A stretch of 64,000 bases of DNA from Lachnospira sp. UBA3212 (lineage in GTDB: Bacteria > Bacillota > Clostridia > Lachnospirales > Lachnospiraceae), in assembly GCA_002363615.1 (NCBI GenBank), contig DEWK01000014.1:62001-126000 (forward strand). The letters run 5' to 3'. Both the position numbers and the translations under genes were made by a program. The notes below the pieces were generated by a model that saw nothing but the letters and a program-made list of their open reading frames with translations, did not search any database and was not told the origin of the DNA. Of the stretch, positions 44,805 to 54,356 are shown in pieces; the stretch's first letter is position 1; each line of letters starts with the position of its first letter.

Positions 44805-44944
44805 TATAAAATAAGGCCCTCCGAACATATCGAAGGGCCTTGCCCTCTTATTGTTCGATTTCTCGCTCAAGGATAGCACCTTCCCATCTCAGGGGTTGCT
44901 GTGGCTTCACTGGACCTTTGCTCCTCCACCACTCTTAATAAGAG
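44805..44944 (-). promoter_or_regulatory. SAM-I (S-box) riboswitch of metK
   Basis: P1 strands CTCTTA (inside 44932-44944) and TAAGAG (44845-44850) close the aptamer on the minus strand. Inside are GTGGTGGAGG, CAGTGAAGCCACAGCAACC and GAAGGTGCTA, the conserved core including the kink-turn and pseudoknot loop. A terminator (AAGGCCC/GGGCCTT, 44813-44841) and T-run lie just downstream. SAM binding should shut off metK. Confidence 0.92.
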
Positions 44945-45028
44945 TCTTTTTATATTTTCATCCTAGGATGATTTTTTTTTACGATGGGTCTTATCGTAAC
45001 ACACTTGCCTAAAAAAAGCAATGTCTTT

Positions 45029-46324
45029 TTATCCAATTGCTTTCAGTTTAAATTTCATAGCTTCCCGGTCATCCGACACTTCCCTAATAATTGCGCCCAG
45101 TCCCCTGAGCTTACCATCAAAGTCCTCATAACCACGCTTAATATACTTAATATCTGTGATTTCTGAATATCCATCCGCTGCAAGGGCTGCCATTACAAGA
45201 GCTGCTCCTGCACGAAGGTCAGGGGCTACCACATCGGCAGATGAAAACTTCTCAACGCCTGTAATAAAGGCAGTCTTTCCTTCTACCTTAATATCTGCTC
45301 CCATGCGAACCAATTCGTCTACATACTTAAAACGATTTTCAAAAATGGTTTCAGTAACCATAGAGGTTCCTTCTGCTAATGCAAGAGTTACCGCAATCTG
45401 TGGCTGCATATCTGTTGGGAATCCCGGATATGGAAGAGTGGTAATCTTCGTACTGTGAAGTCTTGGACCACCAATGATACGAACCGCATCATCATATTCC
45501 TCCACCGAACAACCAATCTCATAAAGCTTAGAGGTAATTGCCTCAAGATGCTTTGGAATAACGTTCTTAACGGTTATATCACCGCCAGTAACTGCTGCTA
45601 CCATCATAAAGGTACCAGCCTCAATCTGATCTGGGATTACGGAATATACGGTACCATGAAGTTTCTCTACTCCGCGGATTCGGATTACATCCGTTCCTGC
45701 TCCACGAATCGATGCGCCCATAGAGTTAAGCATATTGGCCACATCTACTACATGAGGTTCCTTAGCTGCATTCTCAATCACACAACGTCCTCCGGAAAGG
45801 GCAGCTGCCAGCATAATGTTGATGGTGGCTCCTACAGAAACCACATCCATATAAATGCTCTTACCAATCAGTTCTTCTGCTGATGCAGAAACCATACCAC
45901 GTTCAATGGATACATTTGCTCCCAAGGTTTCAAAACCCTTGATATGAAGATCAATGGGACGACTTCCAATATCACAGCCACCAGGAAGTGCTACCTCTGC
46001 ATGCTTGTACTTGCCAAGCAAGGCACCCAGTAAATAGTAGGATGCACGAATCTTACGAATGGATTCGTTATCTACCGTATAGGAAGTAATCGTTGATCCG
46101 TTGATTATAACCTTATGATCGTTAACACGATTAATCTTTGCACCAATCTCACCCATTACCTGAAGTAAAACATTAATATCTCTAACATTTGGTAAATTTT
46201 CAATTGTTACATCTTCATCTGTCATAATCGCTGCTGCGAGAAGGGCAAGCGCTGCATTCTTTGCACCACTAATCTCAACCTCTCCCTCTAGAGGAGTGCC
46301 CCCTTTGACAATATATCTATCCAT
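45029..46324 (-). CDS. murA: UDP-N-acetylglucosamine 1-carboxyvinyltransferase
   Basis: About 431 aa, first committed step of peptidoglycan synthesis. The start MDRYIVKGGTPLEGEVEISG has GAGGTG upstream. The PEP-binding/fosfomycin Cys is present in LPGGCDIGSRPIDLHIKG. GAKNAALALLAAAI and PGFPTDMQPQIAVTLALAEG are further family blocks. Start codon four residues into the longer frame. Confidence 0.95.
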   Translation of the reverse strand: MDRYIVKGGTPLEGEVEISGAKNAALALLAAAIMTDEDVTIENLPNVRDINVLLQVMGEIGAKINRVNDHKVIINGSTITSYTVDNESIRKIRASYYLLGALLGKYKHAEVALPGGCDIGSRPIDLHIKGFETLGANVSIERGMVSASAEELIGKSIYMDVVSVGATINIMLAAALSGGRCVIENAAKEPHVVDVANMLNSMGASIRGAGTDVIRIRGVEKLHGTVYSVIPDQIEAGTFMMVAAVTGGDITVKNVIPKHLEAITSKLYEIGCSVEEYDDAVRIIGGPRLHSTKITTLPYPGFPTDMQPQIAVTLALAEGTSMVTETIFENRFKYVDELVRMGADIKVEGKTAFITGVEKFSSADVVAPDLRAGAALVMAALAADGYSEITDIKYIKRGYEDFDGKLRGLGAIIREVSDDREAMKFKLKAIG

Positions 46325-46440
46325 GAATGTAAACACCTCTATGTTCTTTTAAAATCCAGATAAATAGGCGCAATACGCCCATGTACCCAGTCAAATACAT
46401 GATAATTATAGCACAAACCGAAAAAATGTAAAGCAGTACT

Positions 46441-46965
46441 TTATTTGCATGGTTTTTTTGAAACTTCTTCTTGAATCAACAAATCTAAACCGGAAAGACT
46501 TTCCGTCTCATCTAGGGCCTTTTCTTCAAAGACCAGCTGAGCGTATTTTTGATACAGATCATCTCGTTCTTCAAAAAGATCTCTTAAGCTTTGTCCCTCT
46601 CGTAAAACGACTCCCCTTTCCTTTAGATTTCCCAGCCGGCCCTCCAGGTCCTCATAGCTAACCTCTAAGTAAACTACCAAACCAATCTTTCTAAAATGTT
46701 CCATGGCAGGTTTGGAATAACAACAGCTTCCTCCCGGGGCAATGACACTTCCCTTGGTATGAATGGAAGATAGCACCTCATTTTCGACGGAGAGAAATCC
46801 CTCGATTCCTTCCTGGGCAATAATTTGTGCCAGGCTTCTTTGTTCTCGCTCTTCAATTAAAGTGTCTCCATCAATAAAGTTCATTCCATATTTTTTAGCC
46901 AGCTCTTTACCCAGGGTAGTTTTCCCAGAGCCTGGCATACCAATCAAAACAATATTATTCATCAT
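46441..46965 (-). CDS. aroK: Shikimate kinase family protein
   Basis: 174 aa P-loop kinase: GMPGSGKTTLGKELAKKYG (Walker A) and FIDGDTLIEE (shikimate/Mg-type Asp). GSVIAPGGSCCYS matches the shikimate-binding GGG region partly (the usual GGG is GGS here). No other aromatic-pathway gene is nearby, so another small-molecule kinase role is possible. Confidence 0.75.
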   Translation of the reverse strand: MMNNIVLIGMPGSGKTTLGKELAKKYGMNFIDGDTLIEEREQRSLAQIIAQEGIEGFLSVENEVLSSIHTKGSVIAPGGSCCYSKPAMEHFRKIGLVVYLEVSYEDLEGRLGNLKERGVVLREGQSLRDLFEERDDLYQKYAQLVFEEKALDETESLSGLDLLIQEEVSKKPCK

Positions 46966-46978
46966 TTTTCTTCTTTCA

Positions 46979-48625
46979 TTAGCTTCTTACTGCCTTCATG
47001 ATTTCAGGCAAGAATTGCTTCTTTCTTGATACCACACCAGGTAAAACCAGTGGGCCCTGGTCTCTTTGATAATGGAAGGCTTCCATAAGGATGCGGTCCG
47101 CCTCATCCCCGGCAAAGACCACTTCCGAAGTTTCCTTATAAATATTGGTAAGAAGAAGGTAGACCGATCCAACCCCCAATTCCTTGTAAGCATGATCTAA
47201 ATAGTTTACCACCTTGTCCTTGGCGGTAGCAAGTTCTTCGTCTGTCATGGCGGTAATCTGACCGATGCCAAAAGAAGTACCTTCCACCGTAAATTTCTTG
47301 AAATCCTGGTAGAAAATTTCTTCCGCAGACTTGTTCTTCATGTTGCTTCCTGCCTTAAACATCTCTTCCGCATGCTTTACCACATCCACTCCTGCAATCA
47401 AGGCCAGGTTCTCTGCTGCCTCCTTGTCATACTGGGTGCAGGTTGGCGAACGATACATTAAGGTATCCGAAATAATCGCAGAAAGCATTAAACCTGCAAT
47501 ATTTGGAGGAATTGGCACATCATTTTCCATCATCATCTGGTAAATGATGGTAGCGGTACAGCCCAATGGCTGGGCTCTATAAAAGAGTGGAGACACAGTT
47601 TCAATGCTTCCTAAACGGTGGTGATCAATGATTTCAATAATTTCGGCATCCCCTAAGCCATCCACTGCCTGGGTCAATTCATTGTGGTCCACTAAAATAA
47701 TCTTTTTCTTACGAGCATTTAATAGGTCCCGTCTAGACATCATGCCAAGATAGTTACTGTGCTTGTCTAGAATTGGAAAGTCTCGGTATCGCTTTTTTGC
47801 CATAACCGCCCGGATGTCTTCCGTGAAATCGTCATCATGGAAGAAGACTAGACCCTCTCGCTTCATAAAGTAGCTAATTGGCATACTTTGATTAATCAAA
47901 CGAGCAACGGTAAAGGCATCATTATTCGTAGAAATCACTACACAATCCTGGGCATCTGCCTTCTCTAATACCTGATCTTCCACCTTGGCTCCATCACAAA
48001 TAATCATGCATTCCGCCTGTTTTTCTAAGGCTAAAAGTTGGTTCTCCGTACGATTACCAAGGATCACCAAATCATCCTTTTCAATGTAATTTTGCAGGAT
48101 TTCTGGCATGGTGGAAGCAATGACACATTTGCCCTTGGTAAAGTATTTTTCTGGATTTCCAGCTAATAGCCTTCCTTCCACGGTTTCAATCACATTTTGA
48201 AACTTGGTATGGGCAGTGGACAAAATAGCATTATCATAAACATCCATGTAGGCTTTGGCAATGTCTTCTGTCGTAATTACCCCTTCTAGTTTTCCAGACC
48301 GAACAACCGGCAGGGTATACACATTTAACTCTCTCATAAGAGCCCATGCCTTTTTTAGGGAAATGGTTCTTGATACCCCAGGAGTCTTTACGATTTCAAT
48401 ATCCTTAACCTGGGTTGCTACATCTGTAATATATTCCGGAGATTCAATGCCAAAGCGTTCTAAGACATACTTGGTCTCTTCGTTAATACTTCCCGCCCGG
48501 TAGGGAACATATTCGATTCCACCAGAATTCTTGCTGCGGCGGTTCTTATAGTAGGCATAACAAATCGCGGAACAAATTGCGTCTGTATCCGGATTTCTGT
48601 GTCCAATCACTAATACTTTTTCCAT
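46979..48625 (-). CDS. ppaC: Manganese-dependent inorganic pyrophosphatase with CBS and DRTGG domains
   Basis: 548 aa family II (DHH) pyrophosphatase. The N-terminal GHRNPDTDAICSAICYAYY and the later LVDHNELTQAVDG and EIIDHHRLGSIETVSP hold the metal ligands. CBS pair and DRTGG domain are inserted after residue ~70, making a nucleotide-regulated form. The C-terminal DHHA2 domain ends with the RKKQF motif. It neighbours a membrane protein gene by 3 bp. Confidence 0.93.
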   Translation of the reverse strand: MEKVLVIGHRNPDTDAICSAICYAYYKNRRSKNSGGIEYVPYRAGSINEETKYVLERFGIESPEYITDVATQVKDIEIVKTPGVSRTISLKKAWALMRELNVYTLPVVRSGKLEGVITTEDIAKAYMDVYDNAILSTAHTKFQNVIETVEGRLLAGNPEKYFTKGKCVIASTMPEILQNYIEKDDLVILGNRTENQLLALEKQAECMIICDGAKVEDQVLEKADAQDCVVISTNNDAFTVARLINQSMPISYFMKREGLVFFHDDDFTEDIRAVMAKKRYRDFPILDKHSNYLGMMSRRDLLNARKKKIILVDHNELTQAVDGLGDAEIIEIIDHHRLGSIETVSPLFYRAQPLGCTATIIYQMMMENDVPIPPNIAGLMLSAIISDTLMYRSPTCTQYDKEAAENLALIAGVDVVKHAEEMFKAGSNMKNKSAEEIFYQDFKKFTVEGTSFGIGQITAMTDEELATAKDKVVNYLDHAYKELGVGSVYLLLTNIYKETSEVVFAGDEADRILMEAFHYQRDQGPLVLPGVVSRKKQFLPEIMKAVRS

Positions 48626-48627
48626 AG

Positions 48628-49875
48628 TTATCCTTCCATTTGCTCTACTTCTAAATCAATAGTGCCATTGGCAATCGCGTCTAACTCCTCTTTGGTAGCC
48701 TTGCCAAAACTCATTTTAAAGCCGGTCATAGTAACGCTTCCATCATCGTTTAGGGTAAGGGTATACTTGACCATAGCCTTATAATCTCCAGAATAGCTCA
48801 TGCTGTAACTATCGTAGTCTGAGATGGTGTTGGCCCCGTCAAAATGATAATACATCTTATACTTACATACCAACTGGTTTGGTGCCGTGTAGGTTTGCCC
48901 GGCATTTTGAGTATGAAGATAGGTGAAATCATAGATTTCAAACTTGTTCGTGGTATAAACCTCCTCTTCCGCATAAGGGAACAGCTGCTTTAAGATCTTA
49001 TTGTAGGCTTCCTTTACATCTGCTCGAATGGTCTTCTCCTTAGGGAAATCTTCAAGAACCTCACGAATCTTCTTTTTCTTCATGGCATTCTTGTAGAATT
49101 TCTGAATGGTCGTCTCATGGAAGGCGTCAATGGCGGTTTGGTAGGTATCATTTGCAACAAGCTGGCTGGTGGTAAGGTCTAGTTCTTGCTTATCAGACGA
49201 AATTGTCTGATTTAACTCCTGACTATTTACATAGTTATTTCTAAGTGTAAAAGTATGTTTTCCCTTAAAGGTGGCCGTCAGGAAATAATGGAGGGCTCCA
49301 TCTTCCTCCTTCCCTTCCCTAGGGCTTAACTTGTTCCCATCAAAGTAAAGGTCCAAGCCCTGAACAGTTTTTACCTTTAAGCCGGTGACTACCATATCTC
49401 CCGCATCCACCTTCCAATCACAAATTAAGGAATACCAGTGCTTGACTTTTTTATTTAGGCTTACCTTTACTACCTGCTTCCCTTCGTTGCCGTTGGCATC
49501 CATAGTCTTACACTTGATTTTGTATACCATCTTGCCCTTTTCTTTTTTTCCTTCTCCCAGCTTATAATCGATGATTCTTGTATTTTCAATCTGCTGGTAC
49601 ATAACGGTAGTAAAGGATTCTTCCGTTAAATACTGGGATTTTGGTAATTCTAACATGTTATACATATTAGACCAATTTCCACTAATGTAGTTTTTCATGT
49701 AATTCTCTGCCACGGTATCCGGATCGCTTTCCGTATCAATCACCGCAAATCCGATTCCTATACCCGCACAAACTCCAAGAAATACCAGGACAGAAAAAAG
49801 TTGGTATAGGGTGGATCGTTGAATCCTCTTCCATATCTTTTTTGCATCCCACTTTTTCTCTGTATTCTTATCCAT
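48628..49875 (-). CDS. Single-pass membrane protein with extracytoplasmic domains
   Basis: 415 aa. A basic cytoplasmic N-terminus (KKWDAKKIWKRIQRST) precedes one transmembrane helix (LFSVLVFLGVCAGIGIGFAV). The external part begins with an NTF2-like segment (DTVAENYMKNYISGNWSNMY), followed by beta-rich repeats. The layout is reminiscent of TcaA-type proteins, but the identity is not firm. The stop is 3 bp from the ppaC start, so the two are co-transcribed. Confidence 0.7.
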   Translation of the reverse strand: MDKNTEKKWDAKKIWKRIQRSTLYQLFSVLVFLGVCAGIGIGFAVIDTESDPDTVAENYMKNYISGNWSNMYNMLELPKSQYLTEESFTTVMYQQIENTRIIDYKLGEGKKEKGKMVYKIKCKTMDANGNEGKQVVKVSLNKKVKHWYSLICDWKVDAGDMVVTGLKVKTVQGLDLYFDGNKLSPREGKEEDGALHYFLTATFKGKHTFTLRNNYVNSQELNQTISSDKQELDLTTSQLVANDTYQTAIDAFHETTIQKFYKNAMKKKKIREVLEDFPKEKTIRADVKEAYNKILKQLFPYAEEEVYTTNKFEIYDFTYLHTQNAGQTYTAPNQLVCKYKMYYHFDGANTISDYDSYSMSYSGDYKAMVKYTLTLNDDGSVTMTGFKMSFGKATKEELDAIANGTIDLEVEQMEG

Positions 49876-49977
49876 ATATTCTCTCCATAAATCATACTAC
49901 TGTTCAAGTTTTGTTCGCGATTATTCTAACACAGAACGCAAATACTTTACAAGATTTTTCCCTTATTATTAAAAATC

Positions 49978-50006
49978 TTGAAAGACCGTCTTTTTTTCTG
50001 TATAAT
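49978..50006 (+). promoter_or_regulatory. Promoter of thrH
   Basis: TTGAAA (49978-49983) and TATAAT (50001-50006), spacer 17 bp, upstream of the AGGAGG site and ATG at 50038. Confidence 0.75.
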
Positions 50007-50037
50007 GATTGAAGATTTATATTAGGAGGATGTCAAT

Positions 50038-50640
50038 ATGACAATTACTTGTTTAGACCTTGAAGGTGTATTAGTTCCAGAAATCTGGATCGCATTTGCA
50101 GAAGCAACAGGAATTCCTGAATTAAAGAAAACCACTCGTGATGAACCTGATTACGATAAGCTTATGAATTACCGTCTTGAGATTTTAAGGGAGCATGGAC
50201 TTGGATTAAAGGAAATCCAGGATACCATCGCTACGATTGATCCAATGCCGGGTGCGAAAGAGTTTTTAGATGAACTTCGTTCTATTTGCCAGGTAATTAT
50301 TATCTCTGATACCTTTGCACAGTTCGCCACCCCTCTTATGAAGAAGCTTGGTTGGCCTACTATTATGTGCAACGAACTGATTGTAGCTGAAAGCGGAGAA
50401 ATCACAGGATTCAAGATGAGATGTGAAAAGAGCAAGCTTACAACTGTTAAGGCTTTACAGTCTATTGGTTATGATACGATTGCATCTGGCGATAGCTTTA
50501 ATGACCTTGGTATGATCCAGGCTTCTAAGGCTGGATTCTTATTCCGTACCACCGATCAGATTAAAGCTGATTACCCTCAGTATCCTGCTTTCACCACTTA
50601 TGATGAGTTACTGGATGCAATTAAGAAGGAACTTAACTAA
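50038..50640 (+). CDS. thrH: ThrH: phosphoserine phosphatase/homoserine phosphotransferase
   Basis: 200 aa HAD-family enzyme. The catalytic motif is unusual for HADs: CLDLEGVLVPEIW, with Asp-x-Glu, exactly as in ThrH. SDTFAQFATPLMKKLGWPT and ASGDSFNDLGMIQAS complete the HAD motifs. In Pseudomonas ThrH moves phosphate from phosphoserine to homoserine, linking Ser and Thr synthesis. It lies 14 bp upstream of the sigma-like gene. Confidence 0.93.
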   Translation: MTITCLDLEGVLVPEIWIAFAEATGIPELKKTTRDEPDYDKLMNYRLEILREHGLGLKEIQDTIATIDPMPGAKEFLDELRSICQVIIISDTFAQFATPLMKKLGWPTIMCNELIVAESGEITGFKMRCEKSKLTTVKALQSIGYDTIASGDSFNDLGMIQASKAGFLFRTTDQIKADYPQYPAFTTYDELLDAIKKELN

Positions 50641-50654
50641 TTATAGGTAATACA

Positions 50655-51569
50655 ATGGATCAGAAATTAGAATTTAATACCTTGCTTGCTTCCCTAGTAG
50701 AACAAGCCCACAAAAATCATAACCGGTTAGACAAGAAGATGGTGGCTCAGGCATTTGAAGAGATTGGCATTGATTCTTCCATGCACGACCATATTTACCA
50801 ATACCTGAGTCGTCAACAGATTCTTCTTATTGATGAAGATGAAAAAATTACAACGAAACAGGTTTCAGGATTAACCGAAGCAGATCAAGCGTTTTATGAA
50901 GAACAGGGAATCCACATTGATGATGATATCTTTGGTGCCCCAGAACTAGGGGAGGACCAAGAAAGTTTCACCAAAACCGAGGATGATATTTTTTCTCTTT
51001 ACAAAGATGAATTAGGAAGCATGGACAAGCTTTCCTTGGAAGAGGAAGCTAATCTTATTCAGACTTATTTTAAGGCCAAGGCTCTTTCTAAAATTCCTGA
51101 GGACCTTGTGAACCAGGTTCTTCCTCTTGTGATTGAGGAGGCCCAAAAGCGTACAGATTGTGGTATTACTCTAGGAGAACTGGTGGCAGAAGGAAACCTT
51201 GCTTTAATGAGTGGGGTTACCGATTTTGATTATGACCACAGCCTGTCCGACCAACAGTTAGTAACTGCTTTTCATGCCCACTGCCAGGATGTAATCTCAG
51301 CTGGCCTTGATTTCTTAATCGAAGCAGAGCAAGTCTCTAAAAATACTGCCAACCATATGGCAGACCGAGCCAATCTTTTAGATCACGCTTCCACAGAACT
51401 TTCCGAGAAGTTCGGTCATGCACCAAGTTTGGAAGAATTATCTAAATTTACCGGCCTTCCTGAAGAGGAAATCAGTCAGGTGATTCGCGAATCTTTAAAT
51501 GCCATGACCATTCAGCAGGATTCCTTTTTAGGAGATGAATCTAGCATTGAAGCTTCCACAAGACGATAA
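50655..51569 (+). CDS. Sigma-70-like protein lacking region 4
   Basis: 304 aa. Residues ~1-70 resemble sigma region 1.1 (LASLVEQAHKNHNRLDKKMV). Region 1.2-like DDIFSLYKDELGSMDKLSLE follows, then a degenerate region 2 (GELVAEGNLALMSGVTDFDY) without the aromatic WWIRQAI-type melting helix. A region 3-like segment (LSEKFGHAPSLEELSKFTGL) is present. The protein ends before any region 4. It therefore probably cannot recognise a -35 element. It could be a decoy or regulator of RNA polymerase, but that is inference. Confidence 0.75.
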   Translation: MDQKLEFNTLLASLVEQAHKNHNRLDKKMVAQAFEEIGIDSSMHDHIYQYLSRQQILLIDEDEKITTKQVSGLTEADQAFYEEQGIHIDDDIFGAPELGEDQESFTKTEDDIFSLYKDELGSMDKLSLEEEANLIQTYFKAKALSKIPEDLVNQVLPLVIEEAQKRTDCGITLGELVAEGNLALMSGVTDFDYDHSLSDQQLVTAFHAHCQDVISAGLDFLIEAEQVSKNTANHMADRANLLDHASTELSEKFGHAPSLEELSKFTGLPEEEISQVIRESLNAMTIQQDSFLGDESSIEASTRR

Positions 51570-51608
51570 AAAATGCAGCCGACATTTTGTCGACTGCATT
51601 CTTTTTTT
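51570..51608. terminator. Bidirectional terminator
   Basis: AATGCAG-CGACA / TGTCG-CTGCATT hairpin with A and T runs on either side, between the sigma-like gene and the transketolase gene. Confidence 0.8.
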
Positions 51609-52545
51609 ATAAGAATGTTTTTACCTTCTTGTAAATACCTTCTGCATCCAGGCCATAAAGTTTAATTAATTCTCCACCAGGTCCTGACTGTCCGAATTCA
51701 TCGTTCACACCGATACGAAGTACTGGTGTAGGTGCCTTCTCTGAAAGCACTTCACATACAGCAGAACCAAGGCCACCAATGATTGAATGTTCCTCAACTG
51801 TTACAACCTTTCCGGTTTCCTTAGCAGCTGCAAGGATTAATTTCTCATCCAATGGCTTAATGGTATGGATATTAATCACCTTAACCGAAACACCTTCCTG
51901 CTCAAACTTCTCAGCTGCAAGAAGTGCTTCGTAAACCGGAAGTCCAGTGGCTACAATGGTAAGGTCCTTACCTTCTTTTAAGACAATACCCTTACCAATT
52001 TCAAACTTATAATCTGCTCCGGTATTAAATACCGGTGTAGCAAGACGTCCAAATCTGGCATAAACAGGTCCATCGTACGCACAGGCAGCTTCTACAGCAG
52101 CCTTCGCCTCAATATCATCTGCAGGATTTAAAACAACCATACCAGGAATCACACGCATTAAAGCAAGATCCTCTAAACACTGATGAGTTGCTCCATCCTC
52201 TCCTACAGAAACGCCGGCATGAGTAGCACCAATCTTTACATTCAAATGTGGATAAGCGATTGAGTTACGAACCTGCTCATAGGCACGTCCTGCTGCAAAC
52301 ATTGCAAAAGAACTTGCCCATGGAATCTTTCCTGCAGTTGCAAGTCCTGCTGCAATACCCATCATATTTGACTCAGCAATACCACAATCAAAATGTAATT
52401 TTGGATATGCCTTCTTAAAAATACCGGTCTTTGTTGCTGAAGCAAGGTCAGCATCTAATACAACCAGGTTCTTATATTTCTCAGCCATAGCAACCAAAGC
52501 GTTACCATAGCTATCTCTTGTTGCAATCTTTACTAATTCTGACAT
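51607..52545 (-). CDS. Transketolase, C-terminal subunit
   Basis: 312 aa. Pyrimidine-binding and C-terminal domains of a split transketolase (DCGIAESNMMGIAAGLATAG; THAGVSVGEDGATHQCLEDL; VVTVEEHSIIGGLGSAVCEV). The catalytic Glu of the pyrimidine domain is in IAESNM. It overlaps the N-terminal subunit gene by 13 bp; both are needed for the enzyme. Confidence 0.93.
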   Translation of the reverse strand: MSELVKIATRDSYGNALVAMAEKYKNLVVLDADLASATKTGIFKKAYPKLHFDCGIAESNMMGIAAGLATAGKIPWASSFAMFAAGRAYEQVRNSIAYPHLNVKIGATHAGVSVGEDGATHQCLEDLALMRVIPGMVVLNPADDIEAKAAVEAACAYDGPVYARFGRLATPVFNTGADYKFEIGKGIVLKEGKDLTIVATGLPVYEALLAAEKFEQEGVSVKVINIHTIKPLDEKLILAAAKETGKVVTVEEHSIIGGLGSAVCEVLSEKAPTPVLRIGVNDEFGQSGPGGELIKLYGLDAEGIYKKVKTFL

Positions 52546-53369
52546 AACGCTTCACCTGCCTTCTTTAATTCTTCCATCGCCTGCTCATATTCAGCATCGT
52601 TTGGAGCCTTACCATGCCATCCAGCCTTGTTTTCCATAAAGGATACTCCCTTACCCTTCACTGATTTAGCAATGATAGCAGTAGGCATACCCTTGGTTGC
52701 CTTTGCCTCATCAAATGCTGCCTTTAAAGAGTTAAAATCATGGGCATCTGCCTCTACAACATGAAAATTAAATGCTGCAAATTTATCGGTAATAGGATAT
52801 GGAGTATTTACTTCTGAAACTTCTCCATCAATCTGAAGATTGTTATTATCTACAATAACAACCAAGTTATCAAGCTTCTTGGCACCAGCAAACATAGCTG
52901 CCTCCCAAACCTGACCTTCCTGAATTTCTCCATCACCAAGTAAGGTATAGGTACGATAAGCGTCTCCGTCAATCTTAGCAGCAAGTGCCATACCTACAGC
53001 TGCTGAAATTCCCTGTCCCAAAGAACCCGAAGACATATCTACTCCCGGGATATGCTTACGATCAGGATGTCCCTGAAGATACGATCCAACGTGTCTTAAG
53101 GTCTTTAAATCTTCTACCGGAAAGAATCCTCTCTCTGCAAGAGTTGCATAATAACCAGGCGCTGTGTGACCCTTAGATAATACAAAACGATCACGGTCTG
53201 CTTTTCTAGGATCCTTAGGATCCACATTCATCTCCTCAAAATAGAGATAGGTATAGATATCTGCTGCCGAAAGTGATCCACCCGGATGTCCAGACTTAGC
53301 ACTGTATACGCCTTCAATGATTCCCTGGCGAACACGGTTGGCAATCTTTTTTAATTCTAATTCATTCAT
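52533..53369 (-). CDS. Transketolase, N-terminal subunit
   Basis: About 278 aa thiamine-diphosphate domain. Marks: GHPGGSLSAADIYTYLYFEE, SKGHTAPGYYATLAERGFF, and the ThDP/Mg motif LLGDGEIQEGQVWEAAMFAG ending in IVDNNN. The second of two close ATGs is preferred on Shine-Dalgarno spacing. Together with the downstream half it transfers two-carbon units in the pentose phosphate pathway. Confidence 0.93.
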   Translation of the reverse strand: MNELELKKIANRVRQGIIEGVYSAKSGHPGGSLSAADIYTYLYFEEMNVDPKDPRKADRDRFVLSKGHTAPGYYATLAERGFFPVEDLKTLRHVGSYLQGHPDRKHIPGVDMSSGSLGQGISAAVGMALAAKIDGDAYRTYTLLGDGEIQEGQVWEAAMFAGAKKLDNLVVIVDNNNLQIDGEVSEVNTPYPITDKFAAFNFHVVEADAHDFNSLKAAFDEAKATKGMPTAIIAKSVKGKGVSFMENKAGWHGKAPNDAEYEQAMEELKKAGEALCQN

Positions 53370-53404
53370 GCTCATCTGTCCTTTCTCTTGAAAGTAAATT
53401 TTGA

Positions 53405-54061
53405 TTATTCACCAAATACAGCCTTATAATCCTCCTGGAAACGTACGATTCCAGAATCGGTAAGTGGATGCTTGGTCATCTGCTCGATTACCTTGTAAGG
53501 TACGGTTGCAATATCAGCTCCTGCAAGTGCACAATCAGTAACGTGAATTGGGTTACGGATGGAAGCTGCAATAATCTGAGTATCAATTCCCTCTGCTACT
53601 GCAAAGATCTCGGAAATCTGCTCGATTAAGTCAATACCCGGAGTTGAAATATCATCCAGTCTACCAAGGAAAGGTGATACATAAGTTGCACCGGCACGTG
53701 CTGCAAGAAGTGCCTGATTCGCTGAAAATACTAAGGTTACATTTGTCTTAATTCCCTCAGATGCTAATACCTTCACTGCCTTTAATCCCTCGACGGTCAT
53801 AGGAATCTTAACTACCATGTTAGGATGGATTGCTGCAATTTCACGTCCCTCTGCAATCATTCCCTCTGCGTCTGTTGTAGTAGCCTTAACCTCACCACTG
53901 ATTGGCCCATCAACAATCGAAGCGATCTCTGCGATTACTTCCTTGAAATCTCTTCCTTCCTTAGCAATCAACGATGGGTTTGTAGTAACACCACAGATTA
54001 CTCCCATATCATTCGCCTTCTTAATGTCTTCAACGTTCGCTGTGTCAACAAAAAATCTCAT
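53405..54061 (-). CDS. tal: Transaldolase (TalC/MipB group)
   Basis: 218 aa small transaldolase or fructose-6-phosphate aldolase-like protein. Marks: MRFFVDTANVEDIKKANDMG, GVTTNPSLIAKEG, the Schiff-base Lys in NMVVKIPMT, and ATYVSPFLGRLDDI. Transaldolase and F6P aldolase cannot be separated without a closer residue check; the location next to transketolase favours transaldolase. Confidence 0.9.
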   Translation of the reverse strand: MRFFVDTANVEDIKKANDMGVICGVTTNPSLIAKEGRDFKEVIAEIASIVDGPISGEVKATTTDAEGMIAEGREIAAIHPNMVVKIPMTVEGLKAVKVLASEGIKTNVTLVFSANQALLAARAGATYVSPFLGRLDDISTPGIDLIEQISEIFAVAEGIDTQIIAASIRNPIHVTDCALAGADIATVPYKVIEQMTKHPLTDSGIVRFQEDYKAVFGE

Positions 54062-54284
54062 GTTTTTCTTCCTCCTAAAATATTAATACAGTCTTAATAA
54101 GATCTGTTCTGTTGCCAAATTACGAAAAACATTTCTATGTTTTTTCTACAAAAATCGACATTATTATTTTACCTTTTTCACAAGACTTTTGCAAGTTTTT
54201 ATGTGGATTTTGTCTAATAAATAAGGCATTTTCAAAAAAAATACCCCAACTCTTACAATCGATTATTTTTCAAGCGAAAAATTC

Positions 54285-54330
54285 AAAAAAAAGACGGTTC
54301 GGATTTTCGTCCGAACCATCTTAGTTTTGT
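54285..54330 (-). terminator. Terminator after araD
   Basis: ATGGTTCGGACG/CGTCCGAACCAT-type hairpin with an A-rich run on the plus strand (T on the minus). The rest of 54062-54356 is AT-rich with only the transaldolase upstream region. Confidence 0.7.
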
Positions 54331-54356
54331 TGTATTTGCGCGTATTTGCTAAGTTA

